NCBI GenBank assembly: GCA_017560765.1
Contig: JAFZEI010000035.1
Location: forward strand, 1-32,754
Reading direction: 5' to 3'
From: Clostridia bacterium
GTDB taxonomy: Bacteria > Bacillota > Clostridia > UBA1212 > UBA1255
DNA length: 32,754 nucleotides
In this document: piece by piece, positions 27,301 to 32,754 of the stretch
Layout: the number at the start of each line of letters is the position of its first letter
Numbering within the stretch: position 1 is the first letter of the stretch
The notes under the pieces: generated by a model
The model's input: the letters and a program-made list of their open reading frames with translations, nothing else
The model's database searches: none
Told to the model about the DNA's origin: nothing
Position numbers and translations under genes: made by a program

Positions 27301-27811
27301 CAAAAATGTCAAAATATTCTAATGCAAGCTCTTTTGCCCCTTCGTAATCACCTTTGAGTATAAGTTGCGGAATATCACCGCCAAGGCAGGCTGATGCGCA
27401 AATTATTCCGTCGGAATACTCTCTCAGCAAGTTCATGTCTACTCTTGGCTTATAGTAATATCCTTCTGTGAAGGCTTTAGAAACAATTTTAATTAAATTA
27501 TGATATCCTGTGTTATTTTTTGCCAACAACAAAAGATGCCCGTAATCATTATCGACTCCGGGTGCTTTATCAAAACGTGTTCTTTTTGCAGTATAAACTT
27601 CACAACCTATAATAGGCTTTATGCCCTCGCTTTTACATGCTTCATAAAATTCTACGATGCCATACATTACACCGTGGTCTGTAATTGCAAGAGCGTCCAT
27701 ACCTCGCTCTTTACAGGCCTTAACAAGATCTTTAATCCTGCAGGCTCCGTCAAGTAAGCTGTATTCGGTATGGACGTGAAGATGAACAAATTCTGTGTTG
27801 ATTGTGCTCAT
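24362..27811 (-). CDS. dnaE: DNA polymerase III alpha subunit, DnaE type
   Basis: 1149 residues when started at 27811, giving MSTINTEFVHLHVHTEYSLLDG as in other DnaE; a start at 27847 would add 12 residues read from the end of pgm. The order is PHP domain (about 5-270, HLHVHTEYS and ITDHG with its metal-type His), polymerase palm with VGPGRGSGAGS and catalytic PDFDVDF (about 401-407), fingers and little finger with SRNASTHAAGVV, tandem HhH region (RPGPMDQIPRYI, then MGQSDLVRRAMAKK) and an OB-fold near 1000-1080. Low-GC Gram-positive bacteria also need PolC; DnaE extends primers and serves lagging-strand synthesis there. The ATG lies 1 base after the pgm stop with only a weak AAGAAA upstream, implying coupling to pgm translation. 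pfkA overlaps its end. Confidence 0.97.
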   Translation of the reverse strand: MSTINTEFVHLHVHTEYSLLDGACRIKDLVKACKERGMDALAITDHGVMYGIVEFYEACKSEGIKPIIGCEVYTAKRTRFDKAPGVDNDYGHLLLLAKNNTGYHNLIKIVSKAFTEGYYYKPRVDMNLLREYSDGIICASACLGGDIPQLILKGDYEGAKELALEYFDIFGKDNYYLELQSNGLEEQLTVNKALIKMSAETGIPLIATNDVHFISQSDARAQDILVCVQTGKKYNDDNRMKFNTDQVYLRTPEEMKELFMIRKDALENTVKIAERCNVEISFGRPVLPQFDIPGGLTPAEYLRKLTYEGAAFRYGNELPQEVSERLEYELSVIISMGYAEYYLIVWDFIKYAKDNGITVGPGRGSGAGSIVAYCLKITNIDSLKYNLAFERFLNPERISMPDFDVDFSDERRKEVIDYVVRKYGEDRVAQIITFGTMAARGAVRDVGRVLDVPYGDVDSIAKMIPMAPGKQTTIKSAIELNHELKAKYEENSVIRDLLDSAMQLEGMSRNASTHAAGVVLTKDPVTDYVPVHKTGDSVVTQFPMAILEKLGLLKVDFLGLRTLTVIQDAVELIYKNHGIKVNFDTMVMDDKNVYKTISDGKTLGIFQLESPGMTRFITELQPDNLEDIIAGIALYRPGPMDQIPRYIENKKNPDKVKYLHPILEPILNVTYGCMVYQEQVMQIVRDLAGYTMGQSDLVRRAMAKKKHDVMEKERINFVNGAEKNGVSHEISNKIFDQMIDFASYAFNKAHAACYAVVGYETAWLKTYYPVEFMAALLNSFIDRTDKIAQYIAECKQMNIKILPPDINISYSKFTVKDNSIVFGLAAIKNVGGHVVDVITNERDNNGLFRSFGDFCERIASTEVNKRCVESFIKAGVFSSFNVKRSQLFKTYELILDSVVAAQKHKAQGQISIFDMFEDDSMQVENDYDKFPNVPEFNKADLLSMEKEMLGIYLSGHPLEGYSERFAKISTIKTIDLIADTEDGLDGMDKSFVSGVKDGMEIVLGGIISTVKKKVTKNNALMAFGTIEDLYGSAELLIFPKIYEKYAGLLTEENIIIIKGRLSIREDDSPKILPDAIYLPEEYSSDNNAKGMNISVDIKNAKKVIAFAKYFSGKSPVKIIDKNSNKELWTGYMNTSQDVIKELEDYIYED

Positions 27812-27812
27812 G

Positions 27813-29561
27813 TTATTTCTTAATAATCGGCATAATTTTACCGACAACTTCCTCTTTAAGTTTTATTGCTTTATCGTGGGCAGAGTCAAGAGTGTTTGAC
27901 TTGCCTCCGAAGTATATTTTAATTTTCGGCTCAGTACCTGAAGGTCTTACACAGAACCATTTATCCTTGTATTCAAAATAGAGTACATTGGATGACGGTA
28001 AGTTACAAGACTGTTTTGAAGCAATAGAACCATCAGTATTGTATGAAATTATATCACCGGTGAGTATATCTGTATAAACAGCCGGAATTTCATCTGTAAA
28101 TTTACCGTTTGTGTCACGAATGGTTTCCATAATCTTCTTTATCATTTTTAAACCGGCTTCGCCTTTAAGATTAATTGAAACTTGAAGCTCGTTATGATAT
28201 CCGTATTTTTTATAAATATTATCTAATGCTTCGAAGAGTGTAATTCCTTGTGAAGTGTAAAATGCAGCTGCTTCTGCCGCAAAAAGACAACCTGCTACTG
28301 CATCTTTGTCCCTTGCATACGTTCCGGGCAAATAGCCGTAACTTTCCTCAAAGCCGAAGAGGTAGTTTTTATCACCCTTTTCATCAAGATCCATAATTTT
28401 TTCACCGATGAATTTGAAACCTGTCAATACATCAATATATTCAACATTATTTGCTAAACAGATATCCTTTGTAAGTCTTGTTGATACAATAGTTGATACT
28501 ACAAAAGGATTTACAGGCATAGTTTTACGCGCTTTATGACTTTCGATAATTCTGTCACAAAGAATAACACCGATTTGGTTACCGTTAATCATTGCATAAC
28601 CGCCATCAGGAGTTTTTGCGTAAATACCTGTCCTGTCTGCATCAGGGTCTGAAGCCAAAACAATATCAGCATTAACTTCTTTTGCTAAATCCAAAGCCAT
28701 AGTAAATGCTGCAGGATCTTCAGGATTTGGCAAATTGATAGTAGAAAAATTGCCATCGGGCTGCATTTGCTCTTTTACAGTGTGAAGATTTGTTACACCG
28801 CACTCTTTTAACAGCTCCGGAATCCACTTAGCGCCTGCTCCGTGTAAGGGTGTATATACAACTGTAAGATTCTTTGCATTTTTCTTGAATCCGTCTTTAT
28901 CTGCGATTAACTTTTTAACGTCTTTAAAGAAATTTTGTTTAATTGAATTATCCACATATTTGATATTGTTTCCTGTTTTAAAGAAGTCAAAACTGAAAGA
29001 CGGAACCTTTGTATAATCAGTGATTGCTTGCATTAAACGAGATATCTGCTTACTGTCCTCTAAAGAAAGTTGTGCACCGTCAGGTCCGTATACTTTGTAT
29101 CCGTTGTATTCTTTAGGATTGTGGCTTGCAGTGATCATTACACCTGCTGCACATCTTAACTGTCTTACTGAATACGAAAGAACAGGAACAGGAACTATAT
29201 CAGTATGCAAATATACTTTTATACCGTTGCCGGCAAAAACTGCTGCCGCTTCTTTTGCAAAAACGTCGGAAAAATTACGGCTGTCATAACCTATAACAAC
29301 ACCGTCTTTTTTTGCTTTTGTTCCTTTTGAAAGTATATGAGCGGCAATTGCTGTACTAAGTCTTCTGACTACGTATTTATTCATTCTGTTTGTACCTGCA
29401 CCTATAACTCCCCTTATACCTGCAGTACCAAAATCAAGTTCTTTATAAAATCTGTCTCTTATTTCTGTATTATTGCCTTCTATTGCGGCCAATTCTTTTC
29501 TTGACTCTTCATCAAAATATCTGTTTGTGGCCCATTGTGAGTATGTTGCACCTATATCCAT
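27813..29561 (-). CDS. pgcA: Phosphoglucomutase/phosphomannomutase-type phospho-sugar mutase (PgcA-like)
   Basis: 582 residues, matching the 580-residue B. subtilis PgcA class. It interconverts glucose 1-phosphate and glucose 6-phosphate, feeding glycogen, UDP-glucose and surface polymers. ELDFGTAGIRG (41-51) is the N-terminal signature, the phosphoserine loop is GVMITASHNPKEYNGYK (Ser146), the metal loop is ASDPDADRTG, the sugar-binding loop is GFEESYGYLPG and the C-terminal phosphate-binding loop is RPSGTEPKIK. All active-site elements are intact. AAGGAG lies about 10 bases before the ATG and a well-formed promoter lies upstream. It is the first gene of the run pgm-dnaE-pfkA. With GalE elsewhere in the window it can supply UDP-galactose. 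The gene name is by family resemblance; mannose 6-phosphate as an alternative substrate cannot be excluded. Confidence 0.93.
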   Translation of the reverse strand: MDIGATYSQWATNRYFDEESRKELAAIEGNNTEIRDRFYKELDFGTAGIRGVIGAGTNRMNKYVVRRLSTAIAAHILSKGTKAKKDGVVIGYDSRNFSDVFAKEAAAVFAGNGIKVYLHTDIVPVPVLSYSVRQLRCAAGVMITASHNPKEYNGYKVYGPDGAQLSLEDSKQISRLMQAITDYTKVPSFSFDFFKTGNNIKYVDNSIKQNFFKDVKKLIADKDGFKKNAKNLTVVYTPLHGAGAKWIPELLKECGVTNLHTVKEQMQPDGNFSTINLPNPEDPAAFTMALDLAKEVNADIVLASDPDADRTGIYAKTPDGGYAMINGNQIGVILCDRIIESHKARKTMPVNPFVVSTIVSTRLTKDICLANNVEYIDVLTGFKFIGEKIMDLDEKGDKNYLFGFEESYGYLPGTYARDKDAVAGCLFAAEAAAFYTSQGITLFEALDNIYKKYGYHNELQVSINLKGEAGLKMIKKIMETIRDTNGKFTDEIPAVYTDILTGDIISYNTDGSIASKQSCNLPSSNVLYFEYKDKWFCVRPSGTEPKIKIYFGGKSNTLDSAHDKAIKLKEEVVGKIMPIIKK

Positions 29562-29595
29562 TGTAGTTTACTCTCCTTATTAGATATTTCGATTC

Positions 29596-29624
29596 ATTAT
29601 ACACGATAATGCCTTAAAATACAA
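29596..29624 (-). promoter_or_regulatory. Promoter of the pgm-dnaE-pfkA group
   Basis: On the minus strand TTGTAT (29619-29624), a 17-base spacer and a perfect TATAAT (29596-29601). It lies between the PAP2-gene stop and the pgm start; no terminator is visible in the same gap. Confidence 0.7.
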
Positions 29625-29634
29625 ATCGGAAATT

Positions 29635-30285
29635 TTATTTATTATAGAAGCATATAGCGCGATACATCAATACCAGCCCTGCGCTAAGTAATGCACCACC
29701 TATAATGTCTGTAAACCAATGCACGCCTGAAATAAGTCTGCCTAACACCATAAATACAATAAAAACGATGATTGTATAAGCGATACAACGTTTTAAAATT
29801 ATATTTTTGAGACGGAAATCTAACTGGATGATTGTAGTTGTCATTATACACAATACCAACATTGTTGTTGAGGATGGATAAGAAGCCTCCAATATTCCGT
29901 CAATCAAAACAGGTCTGTAGTTTACAACAAACGCCTCAAAGAGGATATATACAGCCATCACGACAATATAAAATACACCAAGCGCAAGAATATTAAAATC
30001 GACTTTTAAGATGTGTTTTCTTTGAATCAATTGAATTAATCCGAATGTCGCGAATCCAAATGCAAATACAATCGGAACAAAACTCAACCAATCTGTGATA
30101 TTATACAGGAACATATTGACACCCGTAAGTTTATTCACAAACATGTTAATTGTTGCAAATCCAACAGAAGATTCTTGTGGTCCGATTGCTTGTTTATCTG
30201 TAATTTGAATTGCTGCCGTCCATAATATAAATGACGCAAGCATACATATTGAAAATATTAAATCTTTTTGCTTGTTTTTTTTCAT
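29635..30285 (-). CDS. PAP2-superfamily membrane protein with a changed PSGH motif
   Basis: 216 residues from the ATG at 30285; AAGGAAGG is 9 bases upstream. A TTG start at 30294 touches that site and is less likely. Six hydrophobic segments fit the PAP2 (phosphatidic acid phosphatase type 2) fold. Motif 1 is reduced to NYRP (Arg124), and motif 3 is R-x5-H-x3-D (Arg183, His189, Asp193) in GRLISGVHWFTD. Motif 2 reads YPSSTTM (136-142), where classical enzymes have PSGH, so the usual second His is Thr140. The same PSSTT form may be a subfamily trait in Clostridia. If active, it would hydrolyse a lipid phosphate or pyrophosphate at the outer membrane face, for example undecaprenyl pyrophosphate recycling. 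It lies 95 bases after the XRE gene. Confidence 0.85.
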   Translation of the reverse strand: MKKNKQKDLIFSICMLASFILWTAAIQITDKQAIGPQESSVGFATINMFVNKLTGVNMFLYNITDWLSFVPIVFAFGFATFGLIQLIQRKHILKVDFNILALGVFYIVVMAVYILFEAFVVNYRPVLIDGILEASYPSSTTMLVLCIMTTTIIQLDFRLKNIILKRCIAYTIIVFIVFMVLGRLISGVHWFTDIIGGALLSAGLVLMYRAICFYNK

Positions 30286-30359
30286 TAAATTCAACCTTCC
30301 TTTTTTGTTGGCCTCGGCCTAACTACATTTTATGAGAAGGTATGAATAACCACAAGAAA

Positions 30360-30393
30360 CGTTGCGTCACAACGATGATACGAAGCGTATCAT
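30360..30393 (-). terminator. Two back-to-back hairpins at the end of the XRE gene (possible terminator)
   Basis: A perfect 8-bp stem with 3-base loop (ATGATACG at 30375-30382, CGTATCAT at 30386-30393) spans the XRE stop codon. It is directly followed on the minus strand by a 5-bp CGTTG/CAACG stem (30360-30374) and a weak T-rich stretch (TTTCTT). The T tract is poor, so termination is uncertain. The rest of the 30295-30389 gap holds only the PAP2 ribosome site, a short GGCC-containing inverted repeat near 30309-30321 and no ORF. Confidence 0.4.
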
Positions 30394-30995
30394 TGCCATT
30401 TAATGAGCATTAACACCTTAATGATTAGAAAGATAAATAGAAATATTGCCGCATATGGTTGCGAACTTATAATAAAGAGCAGTACTCCGATTGTATTTAA
30501 TGTTAATGATATTTTGTTCTTATTTTTAACCCAAAAAACTTTATGGCATGACAGCAGAACAAGTGTTAAGACTCCCGATGCAATAATTCCGATAATAACA
30601 ATAAAATACGCAATTCTCAAATATGTTGAAATTTCGCTAAGAGATATTAGGGATACTTCATGTATGCTTTCATTGATTTTCTGCCCAAATAACGGTAAAA
30701 AGAATAACAATGCAATACTGCAATCAAGCAAACCAAATACTAAGCTACAAAAATGTTTTTCTTTTTGTTTGGCATCTTCTTCTGCTATGGTAAGCAATTC
30801 CTCACCGGATAGCAATTCATCGATAGTTATTCCGAAGAATGCTGCGATTGATTTTAAAGAATCTATATTTGGATATCCTCTGTTAGATTCCCATTTTGAA
30901 ATTGCTGTTCTGGATACAAACAGAACCTCTGCAAGTTCTTCCTGTGTAAGCCCTTTTTGCTTTCGGAGTTTCTGTAATTTCTCGTTAAATTCCAT
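30390..30995 (-). CDS. XRE-family transcriptional regulator with C-terminal membrane domain
   Basis: 201 residues from ATG 30995; AAAGGAA is 8 bases upstream, and the longer start at 31067 has none. Residues 3-65 form a Cro/C1-type helix-turn-helix (LRKQKGLTQEELAEVL, then SRTAISKWESNRGYPNIDSL as recognition region), followed by the ITIDELLSGEEL ending common to clostridial regulators of this class. Residues 83-103, 127-150, 162-178 and 180-198 are hydrophobic, so the DNA-binding part is tethered to the membrane by about four helices. No ligand can be read from sequence. It is the last gene of a three-gene set, 13 bases after the nucleotidyltransferase, and may regulate this set or the downstream PAP2 gene. 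Confidence 0.88.
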   Translation of the reverse strand: MEFNEKLQKLRKQKGLTQEELAEVLFVSRTAISKWESNRGYPNIDSLKSIAAFFGITIDELLSGEELLTIAEEDAKQKEKHFCSLVFGLLDCSIALLFFLPLFGQKINESIHEVSLISLSEISTYLRIAYFIVIIGIIASGVLTLVLLSCHKVFWVKNKNKISLTLNTIGVLLFIISSQPYAAIFLFIFLIIKVLMLIKWQ

Positions 30996-31008
30996 TGCAT
31001 TTTCCTTT

Positions 31009-31659
31009 CTAAACAATCCATTTCTTTGACCAAGCAAATAATTTTTCGGACATAAAATCGAAGTCAACCGCCCCGCCTTTTTTTAAATACAAAAAGATTT
31101 CCACAATGGTACGTTCGTCAGAAGATGCAACTTGTAGTAATTCTTTTTGATGCCTGATATAGTTTCCGGTTTGCTTAAAATTAATTGCCTGTATAACAAA
31201 AGAAGCCGACTTATACAACCCTCGTAAAATATCTTCACTTTTCTCATATAGCATGTTATGAACACATCCATGGAAAATGTTGCAGGCACCGATTTTGATT
31301 GCTCTGCTCACTGCACTTTCGTCAATAACAGCCATCACATCATCAAGACTTCCCTTAATTGGTGTTGTATCGTGGCAAAACTGGAACAAGTCAGATGGTT
31401 CCCAATTCATAATTTCCTTTTTGCCTGAAAGAAAGCCGCAAATTAATTCCCTATGAGTCAGGGTATCAAGCATGTCATTATAAATTTGAATGTCCATAGC
31501 AGACAATTCATCCAGAATTACAACAATATCAATGTCGCTTGTTTCTATTGCTTCGCCACGGCCATAACTACCTTGTAAACCAACAAACCACACACGGTTT
31601 TCAAAAGTAATATTTAATTTCTTTAAAAAGTTTTGCATCCAAGCAGTAATATCTATCAT
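31009..31659 (-). CDS. Nucleotidyltransferase-fold protein
   Basis: 216 residues. The polymerase-beta-type nucleotidyltransferase signature is GLQGSYGRGEA (Gly30-Ser31) followed by SDIDIVVI (Asp42, Asp44), with a helical C-terminal half (about 115-216). The third carboxylate is not obvious. Relatives include aminoglycoside nucleotidyltransferases and MNT-type proteins, but the substrate is unknown and no resistance should be assumed. It lies 15 bases after the small coiled-coil membrane gene and just before the XRE regulator. I see no separate HEPN-domain partner that would make it a type VII MNT/HEPN toxin-antitoxin pair, although the helical C-terminal part could be HEPN-like itself. Confidence 0.82.
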   Translation of the reverse strand: MIDITAWMQNFLKKLNITFENRVWFVGLQGSYGRGEAIETSDIDIVVILDELSAMDIQIYNDMLDTLTHRELICGFLSGKKEIMNWEPSDLFQFCHDTTPIKGSLDDVMAVIDESAVSRAIKIGACNIFHGCVHNMLYEKSEDILRGLYKSASFVIQAINFKQTGNYIRHQKELLQVASSDERTIVEIFLYLKKGGAVDFDFMSEKLFAWSKKWIV

Positions 31660-31674
31660 ACAGAAATCCTCATT

Positions 31675-31923
31675 TTAATTCTTGTTCTCAAGTTTGTTTA
31701 GTCGTTCCTCTAATGCTTTAACTCTCTTTTCAAGTTCAGTTGCTACTTCGTTGCCTACAAATACAAAAATAGACAAAGGAATCGCGATACCTACTTCAAT
31801 CAAAATCGGGTTTCTACTCTCAAATAATTTCCATCCTCCAAAGAACACAAATAAATAAATCACAACAAAGCATATAAGAAACCAGAATGCCCATCTCAAA
31901 AGCATTTTTAGTTTATTTTTCAT
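31675..31923 (-). CDS. Small two-helix membrane protein with coiled-coil tail
   Basis: 82 residues from ATG 31923, preceded by GGAGGG 5 bases upstream; a GTG five codons earlier overlaps that site. Two hydrophobic segments (about 10-30 and 42-60) are followed by a charged amphipathic tail (about 61-80). Its Leu/Val spacing (E-L-E-K-R-V-K-A-L-E-E-R-L-N-K-L) fits a heptad repeat. I do not recognise the family. The layout predicts a hairpin in the membrane with a cytoplasmic coiled coil for oligomerisation or partner binding. It is first in the three-gene set with the nucleotidyltransferase and XRE regulator and has its own TATAAT-like box upstream. Confidence 0.7.
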   Translation of the reverse strand: MKNKLKMLLRWAFWFLICFVVIYLFVFFGGWKLFESRNPILIEVGIAIPLSIFVFVGNEVATELEKRVKALEERLNKLENKN

Positions 31924-31959
31924 TGTATCCCTCCACACATATTAAAATTTACTGAGTTA

Positions 31960-31988
31960 ATTATATAACAAACTTTGACTTTTTAACA
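31960..31988 (-). promoter_or_regulatory. Candidate promoter of the small membrane protein / nucleotidyltransferase / XRE set
   Basis: A perfect TATAAT (31960-31965, minus strand) lies 37 bases before the ATG at 31923. The -35 position with a 17-base spacer reads TGTTAA, a poor match. It lies in the only gap between the set and the MerR gene. Confidence 0.35.
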
Positions 31989-31999
31989 GAATATTATAA

Positions 32000-32725
32000 T
32001 TAGTGATGCAGACAATAGATTTCTATCGCTTCGCAGATAAACTCGGCTGTACCGTCAGCGTGCTTGTCGATGTTGCTCTTAAAGCGCTCATCTGCAACAT
32101 ACATTTGACCGAGACCTGCTAAAATCTGATTTGTGCAAAGATAATAATTTTCGCTAATATGATCCTGCAGCATTTTCACAAGGTTCTGCACCTCGGCGGA
32201 ATCAGGCGCTTTGACCTTTCTCATGCATACCGCAAACTCTGCCATAATGTGATCCATTTCCTCAGCAAGGTCGTTCCACTTCTGCTTGGAGTAATTCTTG
32301 GTCCGTTCTGCGTGTTCCTTGTATGCGTCCGTTTTGCCCCATTTTTCTTTGGCTTCATCCTTATGCTTTTCAAATTCGCTGTTGTCAAACGCTTTCATTA
32401 CGTTTTCTCCTTTCACGGCACCGTCAATGGCAGAAATTAACCGCTCTAATCGCTCTTTTTTGAGTGTGAGAAGGTGTTTTTGCTCTTTCAGCGCCTTGTT
32501 TTTGTCATAATTCGGGGATGACAAAATCTCTCCGATGCTTTTTAAGGAAAAGTCAAGTTCACGGTAAAATAGAATCTCTTGCATACGAAGAAGCGAATTA
32601 TCGTCATAAAAACGATAGCCCGTAAACTTGTCAACCAAGGCTGGCCTCAACAATCCTATTTCATCGTAATAATGTAGTGTGCGCACACTTACACCCGTAA
32701 ATTCGGCAAACTCTTTAATCTGCAT
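32000..32725 (-). CDS. MerR-family regulator with TipAS ligand-binding domain
   Basis: 241 residues from ATG 32725. A TTG at 32731 or GTG at 32740 are possible starts; GAGGTGA is best spaced for the TTG. Residues 1-70 are a MerR winged helix (IKEFAEFTGVSVRTLHYYDEIGLLRP and GYRFYDDNSL). A dimerisation coiled coil spans about 75-105, and a TipAS domain fills the rest (about 115-241), with WGKTDAYKEH, KNYSKQKWNDL and the C-terminal AEFICEAIEIYC. TipAL of Streptomyces binds thiopeptides through this domain; Firmicute relatives respond to varied drugs. No target gene is adjacent on the visible side. The coding sequence looks richer in GC than its neighbours, which may mark acquisition. Its promoter lies beyond the window. 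Confidence 0.93.
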   Translation of the reverse strand: MQIKEFAEFTGVSVRTLHYYDEIGLLRPALVDKFTGYRFYDDNSLLRMQEILFYRELDFSLKSIGEILSSPNYDKNKALKEQKHLLTLKKERLERLISAIDGAVKGENVMKAFDNSEFEKHKDEAKEKWGKTDAYKEHAERTKNYSKQKWNDLAEEMDHIMAEFAVCMRKVKAPDSAEVQNLVKMLQDHISENYYLCTNQILAGLGQMYVADERFKSNIDKHADGTAEFICEAIEIYCLHH

Positions 32726-32754
32726 TTTCAATTTTATCACCTCACAAGGAGAGC

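Noticed and set aside
30403-31029. A 208-codon open frame on the + strand opposite the XRE gene
   Set aside because: It is an antisense shadow of a gene with a clear helix-turn-helix and ribosome site; no domain or ribosome site is seen for it.
31009-31659. Possible MNT/HEPN toxin-antitoxin pair
   Set aside because: Only the nucleotidyltransferase is clear. No adjacent HEPN protein with an R-x4-H motif is found, and the neighbours are a membrane peptide and an XRE regulator.

Overview
The window comes from an AT-rich, low-GC Gram-positive genome, most likely an endospore-forming member of the class Clostridia (Oscillospirales/Ruminococcaceae-like). The evidence is a spoIIP sporulation gene next to lepA and hemW, a DUF5685 gene next to a J-domain gene whose product ends in a Cys-rich tail, a MutS2 with Smr domain, a PHP-type DnaE, strong GGAGG ribosome sites and TTGACA/TATAAT-type promoters. 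No rRNA, tRNA, CRISPR array, IS element or phage gene was seen. Almost all of the window is coding, and no gene-free stretch exceeds about 110 bases.

Layout. 1-2268 (+): the end of an unrecognised membrane-anchored surface protein, a terminator, then a CNNM/CBS/CorC-type membrane protein. From 2272 onward every gene is on the minus strand, so the following groups are read from high to low coordinates. 4582-2272: galE, an HdeD-like membrane protein and a TraX-family membrane protein. 9122-4654: a carboxyltransferase module made of an acyl-CoA-carboxylase-type subunit, a biotin carrier and an OadA/PycB-type subunit, followed by a BaiN/HI0933-type flavoprotein. It has its own promoter and a spaced palindrome in its leader. 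19449-9195: aspS, a 1435-residue fused 2-hydroxyacyl-CoA dehydratase activator-type protein, spoIIP, lepA and hemW, mostly overlapping or tightly spaced, behind one clear promoter. 29561-19532: pgm, dnaE, pfkA, DUF5685, the J-domain/TPR gene and mutS2, again overlapping or tightly spaced behind one clear promoter. 32725-29635: an accessory-looking end with a MerR/TipAS regulator, a small coiled-coil membrane protein, a nucleotidyltransferase, a membrane-linked XRE regulator and a PAP2-family protein.

How the genes fit together. Most of the window is housekeeping: translation (aspS, lepA), replication and repair (dnaE, mutS2), sugar phosphate metabolism (pgm, pfkA, galE) and haem or radical-SAM functions (hemW). 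Long co-directional chains with stop/start overlaps suggest a few long transcripts and translational coupling.

Points deserving attention: (i) the three-gene carboxyltransferase set has the same three parts as propionibacterial transcarboxylase but lacks the sodium-pump beta subunit and biotin carboxylase, and its acyl-CoA-type subunit has altered motifs; (ii) the DUF5685 gene appears to start at ATT behind a perfect ribosome site; (iii) the neighbouring J-domain/TPR gene is split by a -1 frameshift; (iv) a rho-independent terminator for the left gene pair is embedded in the TraX coding sequence. I did not find a convincing wholly new defence or mobile system. The strongest candidate for an undescribed biochemical system is the transcarboxylase-like module.
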